From Syngnathus acus (lineage: Eukaryota > Chordata > Actinopteri > Syngnathiformes > Syngnathidae): a stretch of 64,000 nt of DNA. Below, in pieces: positions 49,301 through 61,250 of the stretch (position 1 is its first letter; every line of letters begins with the position of its first letter). The position numbers were made by a program, and so were the translations under genes. Under the pieces are notes generated by a model. The model was not told the origin of the DNA, made no database searches, and saw only the letters and a program-made list of their open reading frames with translations. The DNA is taken from contig NC_051091.1 of the NCBI RefSeq assembly GCF_901709675.1, forward strand, positions 13,116,967 to 13,180,966, read 5' to 3'.

Positions 49301-50560
49301 AATTTAATAGAGGACTTTTTTTCTTGTAAATCAAGCAAAAAACAACTGAAAAGTCAGTAACTTTGACAGTACAGCAATTAAACCAAACAGAACCCTACAG
49401 GTTCCATTTGTAAGCTATCAACAGTGTGTGGGGGGGACATCCAAAATTTTGACTAACCAATTCCAAGTTTAATCATTTTGTTATTCAGTCTTGCATCTTG
49501 TTTGTCATTTATTTCCTTGGACATCATGTCAAAGGTCTCTAGATCAGTCATGGGCACCGTCCACTCGCCGCGTCACATTCTGAACGAGAGTTGAGGCTCC
49601 TCAGCCCAGGGATTGCCAGAGGGGGCTCCACAATGACCTTCAGAAACTCTGAGAATAAAGAGAAATAGAAATAAAATACTCACTTAAATTACTGCAGCTA
49701 TGACCTCTTTTTAAATGACTAATGCCTACCAAAAAAAACGTTACTTTTCCCTGTCATGGGCGTTTCACACTCACCTCCTAGCTTTGCCCTGTTTGGAAAA
49801 AAAAAAAAAAAAAATAGTAGCATTCTGTCCGTGCCTTTGAATGTGGTGCAAATTAATTTGGCTGTTGTACACATCCAATCATGTTATTTTAAAATAGTAC
49901 TGATAAAATTGCTTGTTCTTATCCAAATGATGAAAATGTACAGGGTAAACCTGGGTTTTATTTTGCACTTTGACATCCGCCATGGTTTCCGGAGTGTGAA
50001 AGTCAAGGCAATGACATGTCATAAATGCAAGTTCCATATTGAAGATTGCAATTACGGCATACACTTTTTGCATATGCGCGACAGTAGCTAAGCATACATA
50101 AGTATATTCAAACCACCAATAACAGATCAATTTCCAAAGATAACGCAAGGCAGATGTGATTACTTCGATAATCAAGAATAAATAAAAAATCTGTACCTTG
50201 TGGAGTCCGGTCAGCTTTTAATACAGATGCTCCTCTTATCTCCAGGCTTGGAGTCTGAAAAGGGGAAAGGGAAAAAGAAGATGTCTGATTTGACAATTCA
50301 CCCATTAACCGCTGTTAAAGTGACGCAACACAATTTTAACTTTTGAAATGATTTGCCTTAGAGTTCCAAGGCGTGTTGAGCGCAAAACAAAGTTAGGTGC
50401 ACATTTTAATTACATCAGAAGATAAACACCTACTTTTTCACGTGCCGCTCCTTGAGCTAAATCTGGAGTCACAAATCCATGGGTAAAAAAGGGAAATTAC
50501 ATCTTTGCCATGCCATCATCCCAAAGCTCATCCGGAGTATATGGTTTTGTAACTTTTTTT
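49300..50560 (-). pseudogene. Exon-like segments of copy B
   Basis: On minus, 50254-50197 is a 58-nt segment between a TTTTCAG acceptor and a GTACAG donor reading TPSLEIRGASVLKADRTPQ. It is shared with copy A at 5211. Another segment after CTCAG at about 49653 reads FLKVIVEPPLAIPGLRSLN, and a second frame nearby reads WTVPMTDLETFDMMSKEIND. The latter faintly recalls the DUF4806 motif pattern (short Leu/Glu/Phe helix followed by a charged stretch). That resemblance is weak. The host of these exons is the transposon, not the fish genome. Confidence 0.3.
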
Positions 50561-50569
50561 TCCCTGCGC

Positions 50570-51669
50570 AGATGTAGGAACGGGGCACCCAAGACCAGTC
50601 CTCGGGGCCGTAGCCCTCCCAGTCAACGAGGTACTGCCACCCACGACCCCGCCGACGGGAGTCCACGATCCGTTGGACCGGGTAGACCGGGTCCCCATCA
50701 AGATCCCAGGCAGGAGGCGCGGGCACGGCCGGAGGAAGGAGCGCGCTAGACTCGACCGGCTTAATCTGGGAGACGTGGAACAGGGATGAGAATTTTCCGT
50801 GGATCCGCAGATTTCCATGTTTTTTTCCATCTAAAGTATTTTCGTGAATCGTGTAAATCCGTTGAGAAAATATTTTTTTTATATATGGGGGCGAGCGGAC
50901 GGCTAGCTGGCCGGGCAACATTAGCCTCGGTGACTCTCGCGGGCATTCCCCCGCCGTGACCGCTGAGGGACTGATCACCGCCAGGATCTCCAATGAAGCG
51001 GGGGGCCAGTTTCCACGATACGGACTTGAGGGGAACGTCCCGAGACGAAAGCCAGACCTTCTGATCTGTGGAGTAAAGCGGGGCAGGCGTGCGTCGTCGG
51101 TCGGCATCCTTGCGGTTCTGCTCAACGGAGTGGTGAAGGGCCTTAATAGCGTCGGCCCAGATGTTCTTGCAGCGTCTTATGTGGTGACGAACCGAAGTGA
51201 CCAAGATCTCCCTCTCGTCGGCCGGAAACAGCGGCGGTTGATAACGTAGCGTGACTTCAAACAGAGAGAGTCCCGTGGCAGCGGAATTGTGTGCATACTC
51301 CACCTATGGAAGATACTTGTTCCACTCAGCCGCGTTATCGGAGGTAAGGCATCGGAGCGCGGCCTCGAGCTCCTGGTTCATGCGTTCGGTCTGCCCGTTC
51401 GTCTGGGGATGGTAGCCCGATGTCAGGGAGACCCTCGCATCGAGGGCTGAGCAGAACTGTTTCCACACTTGGGATATGAACTGGGGACCTCGATCGGACA
51501 GGATCTCCTGCGGGATGCCATGGAGACGAAATACGTGTTTGACAAGAAGCTGAGCTGTCTGGGACGTCGAGGGGAGCTTTCTGAGCGGTACAAGATGGCA
51601 TGACTTGGAGAAGCGGTCGACGACGGTGAGGATGGTGGTCATTCCCTGTGATACGGGCAGGCCTGTCAC
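50570..51669 (-). pseudogene. Gypsy integrase and chromodomain
   Basis: 51669-51304 holds the integrase core: [13 protein letters not shown] with the first Asp, [14 protein letters not shown] with the second, and [16 protein letters not shown] with the Glu. A stop lies just after NKYLP. 51303-50761 continues ([28 protein letters not shown]). The chromodomain lies in 50750-50577 ([32 protein letters not shown]), with the aromatic-rich Trp/Tyr/Trp pattern of that fold. Frames are broken at least twice. Confidence 0.88.
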
Positions 51670-52093
51670 AAAATCTAACGCAATATGGGACCAGGGGCGT
51701 TTGGGTATGGTGAGAGCCTGTAAAAGTCCAGTCTATGGGAGGACTTGTTGCGAGCGCAGATGGGACAGGCGAGAACGTATTCGCTGACGTCCTTGTGGAC
51801 GGATGGCCACCAGAAGCGTCTGGCGATCAACACGATGGTGTGGCTGGTCCCGGGATGGGCAGAGAACTTGGCCGAGTGAAACCAGTGAATCAGGCGGGAG
51901 CAGACTGTGGAAGGGACGTAGGTCTTTCCCCGTGGGCTCGTGCCTGGATCGGGTTCCCGAAGTTGAGCCTGAGCAACAAGCCCCTCGACATCCCAGGAGA
52001 GGGAGCCTACGATGCAACTGGGGGGGGGGGAAGTATGGGAGCTGGTTCCTCCACTGACTCGTCGGGAGCGAATTGTCGGGACAAGTCGTCTGG

Positions 52094-53260
52094 TTACGTG
52101 TTCTGGGCGCCTGGGCGATAAGAGATGGACATATTGAATCGAGAGAAAAACAAAGACCAGCGAGATTGTCGGGAATTCAGGCGTTTCGTGGACTGTAGAT
52201 AGGCTAGGTTCTTATGGTCTGTCCAGACCACCACGGTTTGTTCGGTGCCCTCTAACCAATGGCGCCACACTTCGAGCGCAAGCTTGATGCCCAGAGGTTC
52301 TCGGTCCACTACGTCGTAGTTCCTCTCCGCTGGAGATAAACGTCGGGAGAAGAATGCACATGGGTGAAGCTTTCCATCAGTGTCCGATTGTTGGGACAGA
52401 ACAGTCCCTGTTCCGGTATTGGACGCGTCCATTGTGTCTTGGGATCCGGATGTACGAGTATAGGCGCCTGAGAAAACCTCTCTAAGAGTAATGAACGCAG
52501 CTTGGGCTTCTTAATTCCAGGTGAACGTTGTCTTGGTTGATGTCAGTGCTACTAGGGGAGCGGCTGTCTGGCTGTAATTACGGATGAAACGGCGGTAAAA
52601 GTTGGCAAACCCGAGGAAGTGTTGGACTTGGTTGTGGGTCTCAGCAACAGGCCAGTCCAGGACGGCTTTGGTCTTATCAGGGTCTGGTCGAACCTGTCCA
52701 CGCTCAAGGATGAACCCTAAGAAGGTGACGGATGGTTTGTGGAACTCGCACTTCTCTGCCTTGATGTACAATCGGTTCTTCAGGAGGCGCTGTAGCACCA
52801 GGCGGACATGACGGCGGTGTTCGGAGGGGTTTCGCGAGTAAATGAGAATGTCATCCAGATAGACAAACACGAATAAGTTGAGAAAGTCCCGGAGGACATC
52901 GTTGACTAGGGCTTGAAAAACTGTGGGGCCGTTGCAAAGTCCAAAGGGCATGACGAGGTACTCGAAGTGGCCTTGAAAGCGGTCTTCCACTCATCTTCCT
53001 GGCGGATCCTGACCAAATGATATGCGTTTCGGAGGTTGAGCTTGGTGAAGATGGTGGCTTTCTCGATTGGTTCAAATGCTGATGAAATGAGGGGAAGGGG
53101 ATACCGGTTCTTGACTGATGAGGTTGAGGCCACGGTAGTCGATGCAAGGGCGGAGAGTCTTATCCTTCTTGCCCACGAAGAAGAATCCTGCCACCAGGGG
53201 TGAGGAGGAAGGGCGAATTATGCCAGTGGCCAGTGATTCGTTAATGTATGTTTCCATAGC
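52094..53260 (-). pseudogene. Gypsy reverse transcriptase and RNase H
   Basis: 53257-53072 begins the RT ([28 protein letters not shown]). 53133-52906 and 52990-52511 carry [28 protein letters not shown] and the catalytic FVYLDDILI. 52432-52094 is RNase [35 protein letters not shown] and VVWTDHKNL. Two or more frame changes separate the parts. Confidence 0.9.
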
Positions 53261-53284
53261 TTGTCATTCTGTGCGTGAGATGTT

Positions 53285-53670
53285 TTAGAGCCTCCTGGAC
53301 GGTAGCGGGGCTCCGGGAAGAAGCTCTATGGCGCAATCGTAGGGGCGGTGAGGTGGTAAGGACGAAGCCTTGCTCTTGTTGAAAACCTGTCTTAGGTCAT
53401 GGTATTCTCCGGGAACATGTGAAATATCAATAAAAGCCGGTTCCTCGGGTGTCACTAGGGGCGGGCGAGATGGCACGGCAGACTGAAGACAAGAGGATAA
53501 GCACTTCGTGAACCAGGACTCGATATGGCGCTCTGACCAGTTGATCTGGAGGTTGTGTCTCTGGAGCCAGGGGAAGCCAAGGACAAGGGTTGACTGTCTG
53601 ATTGGAAAGACAAAAAATGAAATAAGTTCTCGATGGTTGCCAGAAATGAGCAGCTCCACGGGTTTGGTGC
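53285..53670 (-). pseudogene. Gypsy protease-RT linker
   Basis: Reads [20 protein letters not shown] and [20 protein letters not shown], the region between protease and RT of Sushi-like elements. It is cut at 53687 by the hAT insertion; the protease lies on the other side. Confidence 0.8.
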
Positions 53671-53687
53671 GTTGGGTGATGCTAGAG

Positions 53688-54980
53688 CAGGGGTAGGCAA
53701 ACTACGGCCCGCGGGCCACATCCGGCCCACGGGACCGTTTAATCCGGCCCGCCAACCCTGAATTAATTGTATTATTAAACTTTTTTTTTTGTCAATTTGC
53801 CTGCAATGACTGCGTTTCCCCAGTAGATGGGGAACCGCTCGCCTGCGCATTTACTACCGGAAGCCGTGTCAGAAAGCTCGGTGCACACTCACAAGTGCGT
53901 GTACGTACGTACTCAGTAGTACGGACATGGCGCACTCGCGCTCTATTTGTATCAGTCCCGAATTTAGAGCATGGGCTGTGACGACAGCATTCTTGTAATT
54001 CGCTCGCTGAGCTTTCAGATACAGTTTTACGCTAAAGCCACCCACAAACCTTCCCCTGGAATCCTTCCATTAAAATGAGTGGCCCGAAGAAAAGACGTGA
54101 GTGCCGAATGTTAAAAGAGTGGCCAATTTGGCTCGACGTACGCGACGTGACGTTCAGCCACATCAACCCGTCACAGATCGAGGTAAACGGATCTCTCCTA
54201 AGAATTGCCACAACAAATTTTACTCCAGACTATGATGCACTAGCAAAAAAGGGAGACCAACAACACTGTTCCCACTGAAAATGAAGGGGAGGCTCTCAAG
54301 TTTGTTGTAAAAAAATGCATTTTGAATATGATTTGTACACATAGCAGGGATTGAAACTAGCGACCATTCTCATTTTCAAACAATGCAGGATGCTCAAGGA
54401 CATTGATGCACCAACTGTTTGCGACTAATCTTAACCTGTAAAGTTCTTAAGGCTTACTTTAAGGAAGTGTTTCCCGTTTCCTCACCTCTGTTACCAGGTG
54501 TTTGTGAGTTAAAACTCTGCTCTGATGTTCAGATACCCCTCACCGTGTTGCCGTTTTGATTACTTTATTTGGATGTATGCTTTCACCGATTCTTCAAGAT
54601 GATATATTTGGTCAGAATGTTTGCTGTTTGATGTGATCTCATAAGATAAACATTTTTCATTAATCTGACCTGCAGGCACTGAAGTGATGGAGACTGTTAT
54701 TCATAATAATAGTGTCGTATTTTATGAGAATCACTGATAGCAGTTTTTTAGTAATCTTTTTTTTTTAATGCTGTTAATAAATGCATTTGTTTTCAAAAAA
54801 CTTGTTTGGAATATCCATGCTTTACTACCTACTAAAGGCCAAAATCTTTTATGCAATGACCTTTACAGGTCGCTTATATTACTTCACACAAACACTACGT
54901 CCATCTGCTCCTGGTTCGGCCCTCCGGTCCAAATTTAGAACCCAGTTCGGCCCACGAGTCAAAAAGTTTGCCCACCCCTG
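53688..54980 (+). mobile_element. Non-autonomous hAT inside Gypsy pol
   Basis: CAGGGGTAGGCAAACTACGG opens and AAGTTTGCCCACCCCTG closes it. The TSD TGCTAGAG is at 53680-53687 and 54981-54988. It carries a degraded transposase N-terminus (MSGPKKRRECRMLKEW at 54075) and a scrap of the C-terminus. It is the same family as the split hAT at 44216-61800. Confidence 0.94.
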
Positions 54981-56156
54981 TGCTAGAGAGTCCCTTCCCA
55001 TCCAGGGCAGAGACAGAGAGAGGAATTGAGAGAGGTTCCGTCTCGATCTGGGCTCTTCCACACCCCGAGTCGACCAGCGCGGGTAGCTTGTAGCTATGGT
55101 TGTGGACAGAAATCATTGCGGGTAGGGAGAGGCGAGGAGACTTCATACTCTGAGGATGGTCCGGCGGTCCTCCCCTTACGACCGTCGGACCCTCTCTTTT
55201 GGCCGAATCGGACAGCTGGCGACTAAGTGATCCGGGGAGCCGCAGTACAGACATTGTCGGGACTCTCGGCACCGCTGCAGTTCCTCCGGAGATAGTTGAG
55301 TCCGGCCAATCTGCATGGGCTCGGGCTAGGACTGGCAAGGCAATCGCCCCGGTGGACTGGGCCTGGCTAAAAAGGACTGATCTTCCTTCCGTTCGCTCCC
55401 ATCGGGAGCTTCTCCGTCTCTCCCTAATCCGATTGTCCAAACGAATGGCCAGGGAAATTAGGCCGTCCAAAGTGTCTGGTTCTTCCAGGACTGCCAATTC
55501 GTCCTATAGGGACTCATCCAAGGCTTGAAAGAACGCCGTTTTCAAGGCTACAGGGCCCCACCCGGACGCGGCTGCTAACGTGCGAAACTCAATGGAAAAA
55601 TCTGACACGGGGTAGTTCCCTTGCCTAAGCCCCCATAACCGGCGAGACACACCAGTCTGATCGGTCTCGGTCGAGAAGGTCTGCTTAAATTCTCTCAAAA
55701 ATTCTTCGTAAGAACAGCCAAAATGCCTGTAGTCAGTAAATCGGGCTTCGCCCATCTTAGCGCCTTGACCGTGAGGAGTCCCAAAATAAATGAGATCTTT
55801 GCTCCGTCGTGGGAAAAAGACTGGGGAGAGCGATTAAAAACTAGTGAACATTGCAGGAGGAAACCTCTGCAACTACCACCCTCTCCGGAGAATTTCTCCG
55901 GATGAGGGGAACAAACCTCGCCGAAGTGCAGACGCTGCTGCGAGACTGAGGTGCTCGTGGCGCTAGCTGGCGGTGAGGGGGTTTCTCTGACCTGGGTATC
56001 TTGAAGCAATCTGGTCACTTGTTCCAGATGAAGGTTGGTTCGTTGCTGCTGCTCCAGGAGGGCTTGGAGAGTGGACTCGTGGGACTGGAGTTGATGTTGC
56101 TGGTCTGCGAGGCCTCGTCTGAGTGGCTCTGCTGGGTCTGATTGGCCTGAGTGTTC
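54981..56156 (-). pseudogene. Gypsy gag and protease
   Basis: Gag lies in 56156-55504, with a coiled-coil-like stretch LADQQHQLQSHESTLQALLE followed by ALLEQQQRTNLHLEQV. 55497-54990 continues with ISLAIRLDNRIRERRR and the aspartic protease region (YKLPALVDSGC at about 55085, in place of the usual Asp-Ser/Thr-Gly). A zinc knuckle is not evident. Frame changes occur near 55700 and 55500. Confidence 0.8.
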
Positions 56157-56599
56157 TGTCATCGTTGTAGCGATTGTTCTAACCCACATGCAGAAAACCA
56201 ACTCGGAAGTCCAGAACGAGTAAGGAGTCTTTAATGGAGGTGATAGCGTGGAGGGTGAGCGGGAGGAGCTGAGCCAGGAGCAGGAGCAGCGATGACGGAG
56301 CGTGAGGAGTTCGGCCAGAGCGGGGTGGATCTTGGCGATGGTCCGTGGAGGAAACCTAAGAGTGTGAAACACACCATATTTGGTCAGAGAACTCAATGGC
56401 GAGAACTAGGAGTGAGATCAAGGAGCAAGAGGCACAACCGTGGGGGAGATCACATAGGCAGACACTGACGAGCCGCTGGCAACACGCTCCTTAAAAGCCT
56501 TACCCTAACGAGCCTGATGAGCCGCACCTGAGTCCGCCGCCACTTTGCTAACGGCTGCCACCTGTGGACCTGAAAAGAACACCTCCCTGGACCCTGACA
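56157..56599 (-). repeat. 5' LTR of the Gypsy element
   Basis: TGTCATCG...CCCTGACA on plus, so it starts TGTCAGGG on the gene strand. ATTAAAG at about 56232 may be its polyadenylation signal. Boundaries are estimated from the TG...CA ends because the partner LTR is missing. Confidence 0.65.
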
Positions 56600-57850
56600 G
56601 GATCAATGGTTGTTTAAAACATTTTTGTTTTGGGTTTAATATGATCATATTTGATGGATCAAATGTTGTCATCTATTTTAGCTAAAATAGATGACAAAAT
56701 TATTAAATAATTATTTAATAATGATTAAATAATTATTAATAATTATTTAATCATTATTATAATTATTAAATATTATAATAATTATTTTACTCTGATCCAC
56801 TTGATGAGCTATTTTTTGGGCGTACACTATATAATGTATTTAATTCAATAGCCCACATGGTCAGACAATCTACAAGTAGACGTATGGTTGAAATGAATAA
56901 TGATTGTTTAAAATTCTGTACATTATTTATACAACTTACAGCTGGTTCAGAGTTTTATATTTTGAAATATGATCATATTTGATGGATTTAATTTGGACGT
57001 CTATTTTAGGCTATTCTATAGCCCTAATATCAAGTTACCGAAATAACCACAATTAACACGGATCAATGTTGTTTAAAACAGAGCATCATAACTTCTGTAC
57101 AATATTAATATTGAATATTAAATTTATAAATGTATACAACTTCCCATTCCTTTTCAAAAAGGTAGGCTCTGCCTGTTTTGTGCAGTGGATTTTTTTCTGT
57201 TTGTATCTGTTGTTTGTACAGAGTCATAGTTTGAATGTCTTTCACCCTGCTTGTGCTTTTGAGTGTATTTGTCTTCATTTGATTGGTTATGTGTGGTTTG
57301 CCTGTTTGAAACGAATGAATTCAATTCAATTCAATTCAAATTTCAGATTGTTTTTCGGTTTAATATTTCGTATTTGATGCATTTAATTTTGTCGTGTATT
57401 TTAGGTCCATGTGTAGACCTAAAATAGATGTCTAAATTAAGTCTATTTGTAGACCTAATATAGACGTCTAAATTAGGTCGACAGATAGACCTAATATAGA
57501 TGTCTATTTTAGGTCTATATATAGATGTAATTTAGACGTCTATAAAATAACCTAAAATAACCTAATATAGACGACTATTTTAGGTCTATATATAGACGTA
57601 ATTTAGACGTCTATGAAATAACCTAAAATAACCTAATATAGACGTCTATTTCAGGTCTACACATAGACGTAATTTAGATGTCTATAACCTAAAATAGACG
57701 TCTATATCAGGTTACAGAAATAACCAATTCACATGTACGGATCAATATGCTTGTTAAACACAAATCCAAACAACTTCTGTACATTATTTATACAACTTAC
57801 AGCTGGTTCAGACATTAAAATTTCGAAACATGATCATATATAATGTTTTT
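56600..57850 (-). repeat. AT-rich interior and TAGACGTCTA array of copy B
   Basis: 56690-56800 is an (AAT/ATTA)-rich tract. 56880-57010 and 57720-57850 are the ~170-base spacer units (ACTTACAGCTGGTTCAGA). 57400-57720 is a dense array of TAGACGTCTA and TAGACCTAAAATAGACG. No gene. Confidence 0.7.
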
Positions 57851-57854
57851 CATT

Positions 57855-60800
57855 TCCATCCATCCATCCATCCATCCATCCATCCATCCATCCATCCATC
57901 CATCCATCCATCCATCCATCCATCCATCCATCCATCCATCCATCATCCATCCATCCATCCATCCATCCATCCATCCATCCACCTTCTTCCGCTTATCAGG
58001 GGTCGGGTCGCGGGGGCAGCAGCTTTAGGAGGGACTCCCAGACTTCCCTCTCTCCAGCCACTTCATCCACCTCATCCCGGGGGATCCCAAGACGTTCCCA
58101 GGCCAGCTGAGAGACATAGTCTCTCCAGCGCGGGGTCTCCTACCGGTGGGACATCCTCGGAACACCTCCCCAGGTAGGCGTCCAGGAGGCATCCTGATGA
58201 GATGCCCGAGCCACCTCATCTGGCTCCTCTCAACGTGGAGGAGCAGCGACTCTACTCCGAGTCTCTCCCGGATGACCGAGCTTCTCACCCTATCTCTAAG
58301 GGAGAGCCCGGACATCCTGCGGAGGAAACTCATTTCGGCAGCTTGTATCCGGGATCTCGTTCTTTCGGTCACGATCCATAGCTCGTGACCATAGGTGAGG
58401 GTAGGAGCGTAAATCGACCGGTAAATTGAGAGCTTTGCCTTTTGGCTCAGCTCTCTCTTTACCACGACGGACCAGTACAGAGTCCGCATTACTGCCGACG
58501 CGACACCGATCCGCCTGTCGATCTCGCGCTCCATCCTCCCCTCACTCGTGAACAAGACCCCAAGATACTTGAACTCCTCCACTTGGGGCAGGATCTCATA
58601 CCCGATCCGGAGAGGGCATTCCACCCTTTTCCGACCGAGGACCATGGACTCGGATTTGGAGGTGCTGAACCTCATCCCGACCGCTTCACATTCGGCTGCG
58701 AACCGCTCCAGTGAGAGCTGGAGATCACGGCTTGAAGAAGCCAACAGCACCACGTCGTCTGCAAAAAGCAGAAACGCGATGCTGAGGTCCCCAAACCGGA
58801 CCCCCTCAATGCCTCGGCTGCGCCTAGAAATTCTGTCCATAAAAATTATGAACAGAATCGGTGACATAGGGCAGCCTTGGTGGAGTCCAACCCTCACTGG
58901 AACGATTCGACAACTTACTGTCGGAAATGCGGACCAAACTCTGGCATCGGTGATACAGGGACCGAACCGCCCTTATCAGTTGGCTCAGCACCCCGTACTC
59001 CCGAAGCACCCTCCACAGAACCTCCCGAGGGACACGGTCGAACGCCTTCTCCAAGTCCACAAAACACATGTGGACTGGTTGGGCGAACTCCCATGCCCCC
59101 TCAAGGATCCTGCCGAGGGTGTAGAGCTGGTCCACTGTTCCACGGCTCCTCCTGAATCCGAGGTTCGACCTCCCGACGGACCCTCCTCTCCAGCACCCCT
59201 GAATAGACCTTACCAGGGAGGCTGAGGAGTGTGATTCCTCTGTAATTGGAACACACCCTCCGGTCCCCCTTCTTAAAGAGTGGAATCACCACCCCAGTCT
59301 GCCAATCCAGAGGCACCGTCCCCGATGTCCACGCAATGTTGTAGAGGCGTGTCAGCCATGACAGCCCCACAACATCCAGAACCTTTAAGAACTCCGGGAG
59401 GATCTCATCCATCCCCGGGGCCCTGCCTCAGCTACCTCAGTGACTTCGACCCCAGAGATTGGAGAGTCCGCCTCAGAGTCTCCAGGCCCTGCTTCCACAA
59501 TGGAAGGCGTGTAGGTGGAATTGAGGAGGTCTTCGAAGCATTCTCCCCACCGACTCACGACGTCCCGAGTCGAGGTCAGCAGCACGCCATCTCCACTGTA
59601 AATAGTGTTGACGGTGCACTGCTTCCCCCTCCTGAGACGCCGGATGGTGGACCAGAATTTCCTCGAAGCCGTCCGGAAGTCATTCTCCATGGCCTCGCCA
59701 AACTCCTCCCACGCCCGGGATTTTGCCTCAGCAACCGCCGAAGCCGCGTTCCGCTTGGCCACCCGGTACCTGTCAGCTGCCTCCGGAGTCCCGCAGGCCA
59801 AAACGGCCCGATAGGACTCCTTCTTCAGCTTGACGTCCCTTACCACCGGTGTCCACCAGCGGGTTCGGGGATTTCCGCCACGACAGGCACCAACGACCTT
59901 ACGGCCACAGCTCCGGTCGGCTGCCTTAACAATGGAGGCGCGGAACATGGTCCACTCGGACTCAATGTCCCCCACCTCCCCCGGGACGTGGGAAAAGCTC
60001 TGCCGGAGGTGGGAGTTGTAGCTCTTCCTGACAGGGGATTCTGCCAGACGTTCCCAGCAGACCCTCACAGAGCGTTTGGGTCTGCCAGGTCGGACTGGCA
60101 TCTTCCCCCACCATCGGAGCCAACCCACCACCAGGTGGTGATCAGTTGACAGCTCCGCCCCTCTCTTCACCCGAGTGTCCAAAACATGCGGCCACAAATC
60201 CGATGACACGACTACAAAGTCGATCATCGAACTGCGGCCTAGGGTGTCCTGGTGCCAAGTGTACACATGGACACCCTTATGCTTGAACATGGTGTTCATT
60301 ATTGACAATCCGTGTCGAGCACAGAATTCCAATAATAGAACACCGCTCGGGTTCAGATCGGGGGGGGCCGTTCCTCCCAATCACGCCCTTCCAGGTCTCA
60401 CTGTTATTGCCCACATGAGCATTGAAGTCACCCAGTAGAACGATGGAGTCCCCAGAAGGAGCGCTCTCCACCACTTCCTCCAGGGACTCCAAGAAGGGTG
60501 GGTACTCTGAGCTGCCGTTTGGTGCATAGCCACAAACAACAGTCAGGACCCGTCCCCCCACCCGAAGGCGGAGGGAGGCTACCCTCTCGTTCACCGGGGT
60601 GAACCCTAATGTGCAAGCGCCCAGCTGGGGGGCAACAATTATACCCACACCTGCTCGACACCTCTCACCGTGGGCAACTCCAGACACTCTCCGGAACCCA
60701 AATTGGGTGTAGAGGCAAGTCCGACTATGTCTAGTCGGAACTTTTCTGCCTCGCACACCAGCTCGGGCTCCTTTCCAGCCAGAGAGGTGACATTCCATGT

Positions 60801-61250
60801 CCCAAGAGCCAGCTTCTGCAGCCGGGGATCGGACCGCCAAGGTCCCTGCCTTTGGCCGCCGCCCAGCTCACAATGCACCCGACCCCTTTGGCCCCTCCCA
60901 CAGGTGGTGAGCCCATGGGAAGGGGGACCCACGTTTCCTTTTCGGGCTGTGCCCGGCCGGGCCCCATGGGCATAGGCCCGGCCACCACACGCTCGCCTTC
61001 GAGCCCCACCTCTGGGCCTGGCTTCAGAGGGGGGCCCCGGTGACCCGCGTCGGGGCGAGGGAAATCTGAATCCATATGTCTTTTTCGTCATAAGGGGCTT
61101 TTTGAGCCGTGCTTTGTCTGGCCCCTCACCTAGGACCCTTTTGCCATGGGTGATCCTACCAGGGGCATGAAGCCCCAGACAACATGGCTCCTAGGATCAT
61201 TGGGACACGAAAAACCCCTCCACCACGGTAAGGAGACGACTCACGGAGGA
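57855..61250 (-). mobile_element. Rex3/RTE-like LINE, near full length, frameshifted
   Basis: Minus strand from about 61250 (GTGAGTCGTCTCCTTACCGTG) to a (GATG)n tail at 57985-57855, the tail type described for fish Rex3. Endonuclease: [19 protein letters not shown] (60820-60750), [20 protein letters not shown] (about 60450) and LSTDHHLVVGW (60150). RT: FVDLEKAFDRVPREVLW (59060), RVGLHQGCPMSPILF (58890) and FADDVVLLASS at about 58765. The last 290 codons (58897-58025) are open. At least three frame changes, so inactive. Confidence 0.85.
57857..57985. repeat. (CATC)n tract, tail of the LINE
   Basis: About 30 CATC units with one CATCATCC interruption. Plus-strand frames of repeated Ile-His-Pro-Ser are repeat artefacts. 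Confidence 0.97.

Larger units (their letters stand above)
50469..56599 (-). mobile_element. Gypsy/chromovirus LTR retrotransposon, 3' LTR missing
   Basis: On minus the order is 5' LTR (56599-56157), gag, protease, reverse transcriptase, RNase H, integrase and chromodomain, as in Sushi-ichi-like chromoviruses of fish. The pol region is interrupted by an hAT element (53688-54980). After the chromodomain (about 50577) the sequence passes straight into copy B of the TAGACGTCTA element, and no second LTR is present. Compared with copy A, roughly 1 kb of flanking transposon is also missing there, so a deletion removed the 3' LTR and flank. Confidence 0.88.

Noticed and set aside
50860-51100. Separate gene between integrase and chromodomain
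   Set aside because: It is the normal Gypsy integrase C-terminus with frame breaks.
57830-58177. Open frame of repeated Ile-His-Pro-Ser as a repeat protein
   Set aside because: It is a translation of the (CATC)n tail of a LINE.
59280-60149. 289-codon plus-strand frame
   Set aside because: It is antisense to the endonuclease/RT part of the Rex3-like LINE and matches no protein family.
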